This document shows positions 1 through 9,891 of a DNA stretch of 64,000 nucleotides, one piece after another. This DNA comes from Arenicola marina (Eukaryota; Annelida; Polychaeta; Arenicolidae): positions 15,879,574 to 15,943,573 of the forward strand of contig OZ025248.1 of assembly GCA_964019135.1 (NCBI GenBank), written 5' to 3'. A program made the position numbers and the translations under genes. Numbering within the stretch: the first letter of the stretch is position 1; each line of letters starts with the position of its first letter. A model generated the notes under the pieces. That model did not search any database. It was not told the DNA's origin and was given only the letters and a program-made list of their open reading frames with translations.

Positions 1-925
1 TCAGAGCGAGACGGTGGGACGGTATATACAGGGAGGGTAGGTCGGAGCGAGACCGAGGGACGGTATATACAGGGAAGATAGGTCAGGGCGATAACGGGGG
101 GATGGTATATACAGGGATGGCAGGTCAGGGAGAGATGTGGGGACGGTATATACAGGGAGGGTAGTTCAGGGCGAGACATGGGGACGGTATATACAGAGAT
201 GGTTGGTCAGGGCGAGACGGGGGGGGGGGGGCGGTATATGCAGGGAGGGTAGGTCCGGGCGAGACGGGGGGACCATGTATACAGGGAGGGTAGGTCCAGG
301 CGAGGCGGGGGGACCGTATATACAGGGATGGTAGGTCAGGGCGAGAGCGGGGACGGTATATACAGGGAGGGTAGGTCAGAGCGAGACGGGAGGACGGTAT
401 ATACAGGGATGGTAGGTCAGGGCGAGACGGGGGGACGGTATATACAGGGAGGGTAGGTCAGGGCGAGACGGGGGGCCGGTATATACAGGGATGATAGGTC
501 AGAGCGAGACGGGGTGAGGGTATATACAGGGAGGGTAGGTCATAGCGAGACGGGGGGACGTCATATGCAGGGAGGGTAGGTCAGAGCGAGACGGGGGGAC
601 GATATATACAGGGATGATAGGTCAGAGCGAGACGGGGAGACGGTATATACAGGGATGGTAGGTCAGAGCGAGACGGGGGGACGGTATATACAGTGCGGGT
701 AAGTCAGAGCGAGACGGAGGGACGGTATATACAGGGAGAGTAGGTCAGGACGAGACGGGGGGACGGTATGTACAGGGTGGGTAGGTCAGAGGGAGACGGG
801 GGGACGGTATATACAGGGATGGTAGGTCAGGGCGAGACGCGGGGACGGGATATACAGGTTGGGTAGCTCAGAGCGAGGACGGTATATAAGGGGTTTGTAG
901 TTCAGAGCAAGACGGGGGGGGGGGG
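1..925. repeat. Minisatellite, ~41-bp unit, truncated by window start
   Basis: About 22 head-to-tail copies of a 40-43 bp unit recognisable by GGTATATACAGGGAKGGTAG followed by GTCAGRGCGAGACGGGGGGAC. The copies are diverged by substitutions and G-run length changes and start at base 1, so the array continues beyond the window. Short open frames inside it (for example 137-334) are repetitive and are not taken as genes. The array ends at a poly-G run near 917-926. Confidence 0.95.
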
Positions 926-929
926 CGGT

Positions 930-1543
930 ATCGATGCAAAATGCATAATGCATAATGCAAATACACGACAAGGGTCTATATCAATAAAACGCTTCACCCA
1001 TGTTGTCTTTAAAGCTTTGTCCTTCGTCTCGATTCCGTTTCTGTAGAAGCCAATGTTGGTAATGGACTGGGGAACATGGAACCCAAGTGTTCCAAGATTC
1101 CCGCGTCCTATATATATAGTAACCATTTGAAAGCTGATAGCGGCGGGATTTGCGTTTCCAGCTTCTTCTTGCGTCCACCGCGATATCACTTTCCCGCAAA
1201 TTATTGTCGATGATTGCAAATGTTGGCCATTTAGGCGGTCTAGGTCTAGCTGACAGACATTATCGAGAACTAGGCACCCGTAGGGCGACAACTTATGACC
1301 GACGGCAGCGCGGGAAGGTAAGTAATCTGCATAGTTTGTCTTCGCAAACGCTTTATTTGTTTCTCGAACAAAAATTGTGAAGTCTGTACGGTCAATAATA
1401 ACAAGGCATCGTGACGTCATTATCGCGCTTCCGAATTTACCAACTGCAATCAAAAGCTTAAAAAGTCGGATTCGATATCTCTAGCTTTCCGGCGCTCTAA
1501 GACTTCAGATTGTCTATAAAATGCGGTAATGCGTTGCCTGTCC
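930..1543. other. Unassigned stretch after the 41-bp array
   Basis: Single-copy-looking DNA. A 183-codon open frame lies on the - strand (902-1453) and opposing frames overlap it on the + strand (1150-1380). Neither shows a domain I recognise, the - strand frame has no ATG at its upstream end, and its 3' part runs into the minisatellite. I see no supported gene here. Confidence 0.4.
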
Positions 1544-1905
1544 GCCAGGACAAGTTGGGTGAACCGATGTCATCTGGTTTTTGAAATCAAGGTCACGACC
1601 TTGACCTGTAACCTAGATTAGAGAAAAACAGTGACTAAACCTGTGTCATGACGATTGATCGCATATAAGTTTCAACGTTTTTCTATCTCCTATCATTCAC
1701 CATTGGAACATGCTACACAAGCGCTTAATCTAGCATTAATTGTGTTTGAGATGCTACACAAGCGCTTAATCTAGTATTAATTGTGTTTGAGACAAATGAC
1801 GTCCGCAGGAATGTTCTGGAGTAGGAATGAAGTCTGACAACGACACAGACAGACAAACATAAACAGACGCACAAACAAAACAGACCGACATGCGACGAAA
1901 AAAGG
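1544..1905. repeat. Dispersed repeat rich in GACCTTGACC and ACAGACAGAC motifs
   Basis: Contains GGTCACGACCTTGACCTGTA near 1591 and, about 250 bp later, an ACAGACAGACAAACA-type run ending in CCGACATGCGACGAAAA. The same ordered combination recurs at about 22.62-23.16 kb, so the two are probably copies of one dispersed, MITE-like family. From general memory, such GACCTTGACC plus ACAGACAGAC repeats are common in mollusc genomes. I cannot define element ends or target-site duplications. Confidence 0.45.
1709..1790. repeat. 41-bp tandem duplication
   Basis: Two adjacent copies of a 41-bp sequence beginning ATGCTACACAAGCGCTTAAT. They differ at one position (AGCATT versus AGTATT), so this is a recent local duplication inside the dispersed repeat. 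Confidence 0.9.
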
Positions 1906-2820
1906 CTGTTTCGTCATCACAACCAAACGTAAAACAAAACTTGGCTTAGCTAAGCATATAAACATGGATTAATTACCCAAAATGATATCCTCGAGTCAAT
2001 ATGGTCTAGTGGCCATTAAAGGACCACACGATCATATCTGGTGGTAGTGTTGGATTCCAGCACTACGACTGAGGTTAAGAATAAAGATAGGTAGTCCCGA
2101 AGAAAATGACATAAAAATACCTTAACCGAGACATTTACGTTAACAAGCAAATTTAAATTCCAAACGCTTCTTTGTCATGTTGTAGCACACCAAAAAAATT
2201 CAACCGAATTCAACTTTGGGGAAATATTTTTTTTTTATTTTAAAAATTATTGATTCCTGATAATACTACCACGCTATTAATCACGCAACGGCGCGCCATA
2301 GCTCGCCCGTGGTAAACGTCGGGTTCAGTCGGAGTATTCAATATTTTGCCTATTTGTGCTAACTGGGAATAATTTAATTGTGGCCAACACAATATCCTTA
2401 TTTTCTTAGGCCTAGTGTTGATGATAAGGATGCTGTGTGTCTTTTAATGAAAAGAGATTACTGACGAGCAGTGTTCGGCAATCTCCGGTGACACACGACA
2501 CCGTCTGCACTGCGCGCGCGAAGTCGCACCAGATGAACGCAACTAAATGACTAATCTGCACTCCTGGGCAATATGGACTTTCTTTATCTATTTTTACTGC
2601 GAAGAATCACTCTTAGGTATGGATGCGGAATATTATTGTTTTGTAACCAGCGAACAGCACACAACAGAGGAAAATATGTTATGTTTACATTTTACTCTGA
2701 CGATAACTATGGGCGGCCTTGTGGATTTTAATAACTTTTGTTGACAATGTTTGTATGAATGCTGCTATCTTTGTTATCTAACCGCAATTATGACCGCTTG
2801 AAGATCAACGGTAGTAAGAA
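1906..2820. other. Noncoding stretch upstream of the cysteine-rich pseudogene
   Basis: AT-rich in its first half. A GC-richer patch with GCGCGCGCG lies near 2511. I see no gene. A 65-codon open frame at 2547-2744 has no recognisable domain. The segment could hold the original promoter of the cysteine-rich gene at 2821, but I see no clear TATA box or other diagnostic element. Confidence 0.4.
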
Positions 2821-5800
2821 ATGGCTACGGCCGATTGTGACTTGTGTGTTATTTGTGGCGATGCTGATGCTTGTGATGGAGGCCGGCAGCTTAGCAGCAA
2901 GGGCCTAAAAACGCTTGCCGAAGTGTCGCAAAGGCGTGCTGACAATCTATACCGAGAATTGCCCAATTATTCTCATTGTTTTGTTCACGACAAGTGCTAC
3001 AAAACGTATACAGCCACGAAGAATATACAACGGGCAATTCATTGTTCCATGGGTGATAGCAAACAACTTACAACAACGCTGCGTTCGGGAACCAAACCAT
3101 TTCATTATGAGACGCATTGCCTTATTTGCACAGCAGAACTTGACTTTGCATTTGCCAAAGGCCACCCAGAACGTTCTTCCTCTATAAGTAACGTTGAAAT
3201 CGTGAGCAAGAAAAGACAAAGCGATATCCAAAGCAGCCTGCTTAAATTTTGTGACGAAAAACGTGACGCATTTGCCGTGGAGCTCAAAGCTAGAATATTG
3301 TTTGCATGTGATCTTCGCGCTGTGGAGGCAAAATATCACCGAAACTGTATGCAATGCTCCATGTCAGGGAGAAACATTGAGCCAACTGAAAACGTCCGGA
3401 ACATTGACTTTGCAAATGACGAAGCATTTAACAACATGTGTGACTGGTTGACGCAACCAGAGCGGAAGCAATATCAGTACACTGTAGCGGATCTTCAAGC
3501 CCAGTTAACTTCATATCTGCCGAACAACACGCTGCCTTACAGTGTAAAGCATATAAAGCGCCGCTTGCATGAACGCTATGGGGATGCAGTAACATTCACC
3601 GCAATTGAAGGTAAGTCAGATGTTGTTACATGGCAGGAAACAGTCGCTTCAATTCTGCAGGAGTCCTTTGAGGAAGCTCCCACCATGGCGGACGATTATA
3701 CCCGACGTATAAAAGAAGTGGGCGTACGTATCAACAAAGAGCTGCAAGAAAAAGAAATTCAGACAGAAGTCTATCCATCGCCGAACGATATCGACCTTGA
3801 AACCCTTGAGGCCGATATACCAGAGTCCTTGCGGGTACTGATATCCTCTCTGCTACCTCAGTCACGAAGTAAACAAGCCAAATTGAAAAAAAGGACACCA
3901 CAGGTCTCCATTTGTCACATCATAATGCAAATCGCCTGCAAGCAAGCCTTCTTGTCGCCGCTACTACTATCCACAGGACTACTGATACATCAGTCTACAC
4001 GGTCAAGAGTTCTCATTGATAACTTGTCCACCTTGGGCCTCAGTGCGTCCTACGACCAGGTGATGGCATTTGAACGAGCAGCAGTTATTGGCCATTCTGT
4101 CGAAGAGCTACCGGCTGGAATTCTGACAAGAGACGAAGGGGGTGGATTTTGCCAATGGGTTGCTGATAACTTTGATTACAATGAAGACACTCTGGCAGGC
4201 CACAACACCACCCATGCTATGGGCATCATTGCCTGTCAGTCAGACGACACACACGTCAAACGTACTTCACACACAATACAGCGCACAAAGGTGACATCGG
4301 AGGAGCTTGTCAAGGCTGGCGATTTCGCCGATTTCATCCGGCCCTATATACAGCCCGGGAAAAACAAGATGGATGATTTGAGAATCAGGGCCTTGACGCT
4401 GCCGGAGGTCTCAGTAGAAGAGTTCCTACATCTGGATACTCTGTGGTTGTATTCTAGTCTGCTGCAATCTGATGCTCCAAACTGGCAAGGATTCATGAGC
4501 CAAGTGAATAAAGGCGGCCGCTGCCATTGTACGGCTGTAGTGTATTACCCTATGCTTCCTCTGAATCCACGAACAAACGAGGCAGTGTACACTACAATGG
4601 CATTTGTAATGCCTCAGGCAAAGAAGATGGGAAACTGCTGTGCAACTTTGACCTTTGATCAGCCACCCTACATGAAAAGCTCCAAAATCAAGGAGGACAA
4701 TCACCCTGAGTTCTCGAAACTGTTTGTACGACTCGGGGGATTCCATCAATTGATGTCCTTTCTTGGAGCGGGCTGCTTCCTTTCTATGCTGCCGCTGGTC
4801 ACAACAACTACACGAGAAGCTGTCGACTTTATCTGCCAAAATTTCAGGAACTATGTCCGTGTTTGCAAACGCCCATGCAAGAGGGACACTTCGCAATTCA
4901 CCGTAATCACAAGCTGTTCTGGAGTGGCACCTGGACTGACATGACCATTGAACAGTGCTTAATGAGAGCTACCAAAACGCAAGGCGGGTTAATCAACAGA
5001 ACCCACAAGGAGTCTGCAAGGACAAAGTGGTTGCTTTCTGCCTATATCGTGACACAGTACACCGACAGCATTCGAAGTTTAACCGATACGTTCCCTGGGA
5101 CATGGTCAGAACAACACAGAGATAGCCAGAGAAGCAATATTGCCCGGGATCAGCGAGATTTGTCGAAATTCGTTGACTTTCTCTTGGCGCACAAACCATT
5201 CACAACAATGGATGACATGGAACTGAAGAACATTGCCAATGGTATCATTGCAGACCATAGAGTGAACGTGGACAATGCTATCGAGATCGGAAGAAACCGG
5301 AAGTCAACAAACGCCGCCTGGCAGCGAGTGCTCACGCTAAGTTTGTTTACTTCCGGCGAGCGGCGGAACATTCAAAACGAAGCGAGAGGTGAAAAAAAAT
5401 CGCCCGGATTACAAGAAAATACGTTACCAAGCAAAGAAATGAAAGTGCGACGAAAGTCCAAAAAGCTTTAGGAACGTCGTGGCGCACATTGGCGGGTAGG
5501 CACTGTATATTTTTTCTGTTATGAACTTCAACTTGAGCCACCGGTCCGCGATTTCTGCCGATTTCTTGTTTTCGGCCGTTTCAGCGGCATGGCTCTCACA
5601 CTAGCTCCGTTTACGGGCGTGGTCAGAGAGGTATGTACCAGGGCTAGGTCATAGCCGATGACACAGACATTCTGGTGCTCCTTCTCCATCACGTTAGCAG
5701 GGAACGTGAAGTATTTCTGCAAACAAAACAGAACCTAATAGCCATCAGGGTTGCCCAAGATGTGCTTGGCAGGGAGCTATGCATGTGTCTCCCTTTCGCC

Positions 5801-6397
5801 CACGCTGTCTCTGGCTGCGATACAACCTCAGCGTTGTACGGCTTGGGTAAACTTCGTGCACTCCAAGTCCTGCAATCGTCGCAACAGATCAGATCAAACG
5901 TCTTGATATTTGGAGATGCTACAGCAACACAAGAAGAAATACGCCGGGTTGGAGAAGATGTTGTCATATCCATGTACTCAAAGGATCCATCACAAACGGA
6001 TCTGGATACTTTGCGTTGTATGTACGCGCGATCGCCAAAATACGTTCCATTCGAACGCATGCCTCCAACCAGCAGTGCAACGTACTTTCACAGTTTGAGG
6101 GTACACTACCAGGTAAGCACCTGGCGACACCTGCAAACAGTTCTCAACCAGTACGAACATGGATTTACACGCGGGTCTAATGGGGCCGTACTTCCTAGGA
6201 TTACCGACAAGGAACCTGCGCCGCCCGAATTACTGCGTGATATTAGATGCTCTTGCCCAGCCAGGCGGCGTCTGTGTGCTCATTGCAGCTGTGCCAAATA
6301 CGGAATACCCTGTAGCGTCCACTGCGAGTGTGGGGCACAGTGTGCAAATACCCCACGCAACATTGCGGACGACGCTGAAACTGACGACGCCATGTAG
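2821..6397 (+). pseudogene. Broken cysteine-rich, transposon-associated multidomain gene with CXC-like C-terminus
   Basis: Three + strand segments read as one protein family: 2821-4944 (707 codons from a good ATG), about 4875-5300 in a second frame, and 5648-6397. The N-terminus has zinc-site-like cysteines (C6, C9, C12, C18), then CLIC near residue 100 and YHRNCMQC near 176. The middle segment carries LFWSGTWTDMTIEQ. The last segment starts VIADDTDILVLLLHHV, has HAVSGCDTTSALYGLGK and ends in a dense Cys cluster (6248-6343: CSC, CAHCSC, CECGAQC) resembling a tesmin/CXC-type zinc domain. From memory, this architecture occurs in large uncharacterised families in marine invertebrates. The DTD and GCDTTS motifs suggest a PIN-like nuclease fold (inference). 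Breaks: a frameshift between about 4860 and 4885, and a foldback-repeat insertion at about 5303-5647 that appears to replace a substantial central part. An in-frame TAG at 5645-5647 precedes the last segment. No function is asserted. It is probably a recently dead mobile or domesticated gene. Confidence 0.7.
5297..5648. mobile_element. Foldback MITE-like insertion inside the cysteine-rich gene
   Basis: The sequence from GTCAACAAACGCCGCCTGG (5303) onward matches the loop of the foldback element at 26.3-26.6 kb. AATCGCCCGGATTACAAGAA (5398) and GCTCCGTTTACGGGC through CCAGGGCTAGG (about 5601-5648) also recur there in the same order. The piece carries its own short dyad: CCGGAAGTCAACAAAC near 5297 against a GTTTGTTTACTTCCGG-type arm near 5341. 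Gene-family sequence resumes at 5648, which places the right boundary at about CTAGG. No target-site duplication was identified. Confidence 0.7.
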
Positions 6398-7837
6398 AAT
6401 ACTATGTACACATCTTCAGGTCAGTAACTAGTAACTTATCCATTTTCATATGACTAACAACTAGAAAAACAAGATATACCGTAGATAGTTAACCGGTTCG
6501 AACCTCGACCCGGATTCCTCATCTGGATCTTACTCCATCAATTATCATTCTTAATGTCTCAAGTGGATGCCTTGATCCATTTTCGCACAAGCTGGCAAAA
6601 AGGCCGCCCACACACGATTCTATTACATTTCATTCAAGAATTAGCCAGAGCTACCATGTTGGACCTATATAAGACGTACTAATCATACTTAAGCAATATT
6701 ACCAGGTAGTGATGCATATCTTTAATACGAAATTCATAAAATATATACCTGTAGGGAGTAGTCACATGACGTTTGGAATCGTTATAACGGGGTTACATAC
6801 AAGGAAACACACTCGTAGGTTACGTGAGCGGGCCAATTTGAACCATTTGGCGGCCATTTTGAATTTTAGGTTTTTTGGTCATTTTCCCATGGTTGATTTT
6901 GGTTGAATTTTTTTTTAGGTTTCTGAGGAATAACCTGAAGCCATCAAATAAAAAATTAGCTTGTTATCTAAAATGTCCGGGTCTATGTCATTTTCTACTG
7001 GACTAGGGTGAAACCAACACCGATGGGAGGCTACGTGCTCCGAATGCCTAGAAACACAACCGCAGCCTTCCACAGAATCCACACCTGCCTGACATTACAA
7101 CTACTAGTAGATGCATATGTTAGATATATTAATTTGATTTATCTGACATTTGTCTGAATGTACAGCGCAATAGGTATTTAACAGTTGATTAAAAAAAATC
7201 CGGGAAAGCACTGTCGTCAACTTGTGGGCTATTAGGGATCGTTATTGACACGACGCGCCGAAAGATTAAAACAAATTGGATTTTACTTCCCGACAGCTGG
7301 ATGCAGAGCTAATGAAGTCGTGCTTCCATCTTAGGGCGAGCAATTGTTTCAGCATAGCTCACGTATTACTTACGCCTAGCATTTCCAGCAATGATCTATT
7401 TCGTGGGCTCCAACAATAACATGGAAGATAGGCCGAGAACGGATGATTCAAGATTCAATTGCGTTTATTCAACCAAAATAATAACTCGATCATACATAAA
7501 TACATTCATAAAACTTATCAGGCTAGGAGACCCACGCTAAGACATATTGTCGCTGTGACTTCCGGTTTACTTTGTCACGCCGCCCCCGAATGTCGTAAGT
7601 ATACTGGCGTAAACTGGATTTAATCATTCAGGAGAATTTATTTTCTTAAATTCGTGAACTGAATTGAATCATTCAGGAGAAATGATTTATTCCTTAAATG
7701 TACAAGTCAACTGTTGCATATCATGAAACGTGAAATAATCTAAATCTAAGCAATTAGTAACATATAGTGAATAATAATATAAAGTGAATCCCTTGCCAGT
7801 CTTTTAAAGACCCAGCTACTCCTAGGGCCCCTGAGGG
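6398..7837. other. Noncoding stretch between pseudogene and short repeats
   Basis: AT-rich, with no open frame showing a recognisable domain. A short sequence similar to GAATCATTCAGGAGAA is duplicated near 7624 and 7667. Nothing else was identified. Confidence 0.5.
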
Positions 7838-8040
7838 GGGGGTAGCCATGTCGCGGGTCGATTTAAAAAAAAGATCCATGTCGCGTGTCGATTTTAAGAA
7901 AAGGTCCATGTTGCGTGTCGATTTCAAGAAAAGTTTCATATCGCGTGTCGCTAAGCCTTATGTCGCATATCGATTCTAAGACAACCCCAATGTCGCGTTG
8001 TCGATTTTAAAAATCGCCGTGTCGCCGTGTCGAAAAAGCC
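7838..8040. repeat. Short tandem repeat with CATGTCGCGTGTCGATTT unit
   Basis: Roughly six diverged ~30-bp copies built from CATGTCGCGTGTCGATTT plus an A-rich AAGAAAAG spacer. Later copies are shorter and degenerate toward 8030. Noncoding. Confidence 0.8.
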
Positions 8041-8055
8041 CCTCTGGGGCCCTAC

Positions 8056-8255
8056 TCCTGTGATAGCAGAACAGTATTTATTCTAAGTAGCAACATGACA
8101 TATTGGCCTCAAAGAAGTGTATGGCTTTGCTTACTTACACTACTAAAGACCAAATACTCCTGTGATAGCAGAACGGTATTTATTCTAAGTAGCAACATGA
8201 CATATTTGCCTCATAGAAGTGTATGGCTTTGGTTATTTACACTACATATACGTGT
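8056..8255. repeat. 100-bp tandem duplication
   Basis: Two adjacent ~100-bp copies begin ACTCCTGTGATAGCAGAAC at 8056 and 8156 and share TATTTATTCTAAGTAGCAAC and GTGTATGGCTTTG. Each copy contains TTTATT (8079 and 8179), which on the - strand reads AATAAA. One of these could serve as the polyadenylation signal of the receptor gene ending at 8536. That use is inference. Confidence 0.85.
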
Positions 8256-8535
8256 CACCTACGTACGCCGCTTGGCTTATTCTAAAGCGACATATAATAT
8301 GGTCACTCAGTTGCGCCGGGCATAATTTGCAACTGCATATATGTAATATCAGTAAACTTCGAGTTGTCATTTAGAGTACACCGGCATACGGCTGAGTGAA
8401 GATCTCGCCCGGTCTCAGGAATAAGCCACGTGAACTTTCCTGCTGGCGTATTCCTGGGCTAAAGCAGCCTGCCTATCTTGGACACCGACTACCGCTCTCA
8501 CTGGTATGGGGTTTCCATTGACAAATGATTTCACT

Positions 8536-9891
8536 TTATAACATGTCAGGGGTCGTAAATTCCAATGAACTTCGCGACCTGTTTTCTCCAGTTTTGCAGC
8601 AATGCACACAGCCAATAATACGTTGCGGACACTTTTGTAACGCTCGCCGGAAGTCAGGGTATCCTAGAAACAGGATGAATATGTTGACGCCGTACTTTGT
8701 GTATTTGACGTATTTGAGGAGTTCTTCCCAGAGAAAGGCCTTGAGGGAGGACTCTCCGACTCCGGAAATCAGGCCATACATGACATTGGAAACCCGGTAG
8801 AGGTGGACGGGCAGCGTCAGGACGAGGTAAATCAGCAGATAGATGACGGCGTAGCCCATGTCGTTGAGGAAGTGACGCCAGCAAGTCTCTCCGTCCGTTA
8901 CGGAGACGACAGTCACAACGCACGGGGTCGAGGCGTCCTGATGGCTTTGACCCTTGCCGTTACAAGCGTCTCCGGAATCAGAAGTGGTACCGGTCGTCGC
9001 CGGCCGCGTGGATGCGCAATCTGTCAGATGAATATCATTCTGACGTGACACCGGAACCGGATATGGCCCTCCGCTGGACAAACAGTGGCGATCGAGCCAC
9101 ATCCGGCGAGTAATGAGGATCAGCAGCGTCGTTATGGCAACGGCCGGCAGGAGCGCGTTGACGAAGGCGTCGCCGCGACCCAGACTCTCCTGCACGGCCC
9201 GGAACTGCGTCAGGGTGGTGCACACGGCCTGCGTGCCGATGTCCACCAGGCCGGCCATGATGCTGACGTTGAGGTAGACGACGATGGCGACGATGGTCGT
9301 GATGAGGACGACGATTTTGGCGCGGGCCGGGGAGCAGCACTCGCGGCGGTGTTGGGGCCAGCACAGCCACAAGTAGCGGTCCACGGCCAGCCCCACCGTC
9401 AGCCACGTGGAGAGGAAGGTGGAGGCGTTCTGCAGGAGGGTCAGGAACTGGCACATGCCGCCCAGGCCGTACACGCTGGTGCCGTACTCCGCCAGATACG
9501 CGTGCAACAGGACCCCCAGTCTCAGCGTATCAGCCGTCACTATGGCAATCACGAACTGCAGCCCGGATGTCCTGGCCACGCGCACGCCGTCGCCAAGGGC
9601 GGTGAGGGTCGCCGCGTTGAATAGCAACCCAAAGGTGAAGAGTACCGGGGTGTAATAAACAGACAAACGGCGCACGATAGGTTGCAGCGCCAGCAACTCC
9701 TCGTCCGGGGAGTGGAGTCCGCTCCCGAACGTCTTCCCGTCGCTGGATCCCGACGCCGACGCGTTAAGTCCAGCAGAACTATGGATATATTGATAGGAAT
9801 CATGATCCGGATTGTCCCGAGTGATTGATCCGCGGACTCCGAGATCCAGACCTGGGAGTCCGAAAAACACCAGGGCGCTGTTGTTCTCCAT
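8536..9891 (-). CDS. Class A (rhodopsin-like) G-protein-coupled receptor, peptide-receptor type, single exon
   Basis: A 451-residue seven-transmembrane receptor. I start it at the ATG at 9891. The open frame extends slightly further 5' to a GTG at 9897, but no upstream ATG is in frame before a stop. Features seen: extracellular N-terminus with NAS (residue 43) and NNS sequons. TM1 about 78-99 with FNAATL. TM2 about 110-131 with the conserved Asp in TADTL. Cys146 at the start of TM3, pairing with Cys224 of loop 2. DRYLWLCWP after TM3 (DRY at 171-173). TM4 about 192-216. TM5 about 245-262 with a Pro. A long Ser/Thr-rich third intracellular loop (about 264-340). TM6 with TLPVHLY about 343-366. 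TM7 about 395-411 where the usual NPxxY appears as NIFILF, lacking the proline. It is expected at the plasma membrane, signalling through heterotrimeric G proteins. The ligand is unknown. The overall look resembles FMRFamide- or TRH-receptor-like and chemosensory-type receptors of lophotrochozoans (family knowledge, not proven). GC content is higher than in the flanks, which fits real coding sequence. A possible AATAAA lies about 350 bp downstream. Confidence 0.9.
   Translation of the reverse strand: MENNSALVFFGLPGLDLGVRGSITRDNPDHDSYQYIHSSAGLNASASGSSDGKTFGSGLHSPDEELLALQPIVRRLSVYYTPVLFTFGLLFNAATLTALGDGVRVARTSGLQFVIAIVTADTLRLGVLLHAYLAEYGTSVYGLGGMCQFLTLLQNASTFLSTWLTVGLAVDRYLWLCWPQHRRECCSPARAKIVVLITTIVAIVVYLNVSIMAGLVDIGTQAVCTTLTQFRAVQESLGRGDAFVNALLPAVAITTLLILITRRMWLDRHCLSSGGPYPVPVSRQNDIHLTDCASTRPATTGTTSDSGDACNGKGQSHQDASTPCVVTVVSVTDGETCWRHFLNDMGYAVIYLLIYLVLTLPVHLYRVSNVMYGLISGVGESSLKAFLWEELLKYVKYTKYGVNIFILFLGYPDFRRALQKCPQRIIGCVHCCKTGENRSRSSLEFTTPDML

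Noticed and set aside
902-1453. 183-codon open frame on the - strand
   Set aside because: No ATG at the upstream end, runs into the minisatellite at its 3' end, overlaps an opposing frame and has no recognisable domain.
6485-6515. B-box-like GGTTCGAACCTCGACC
   Set aside because: No matching A box at tRNA or SINE spacing upstream.
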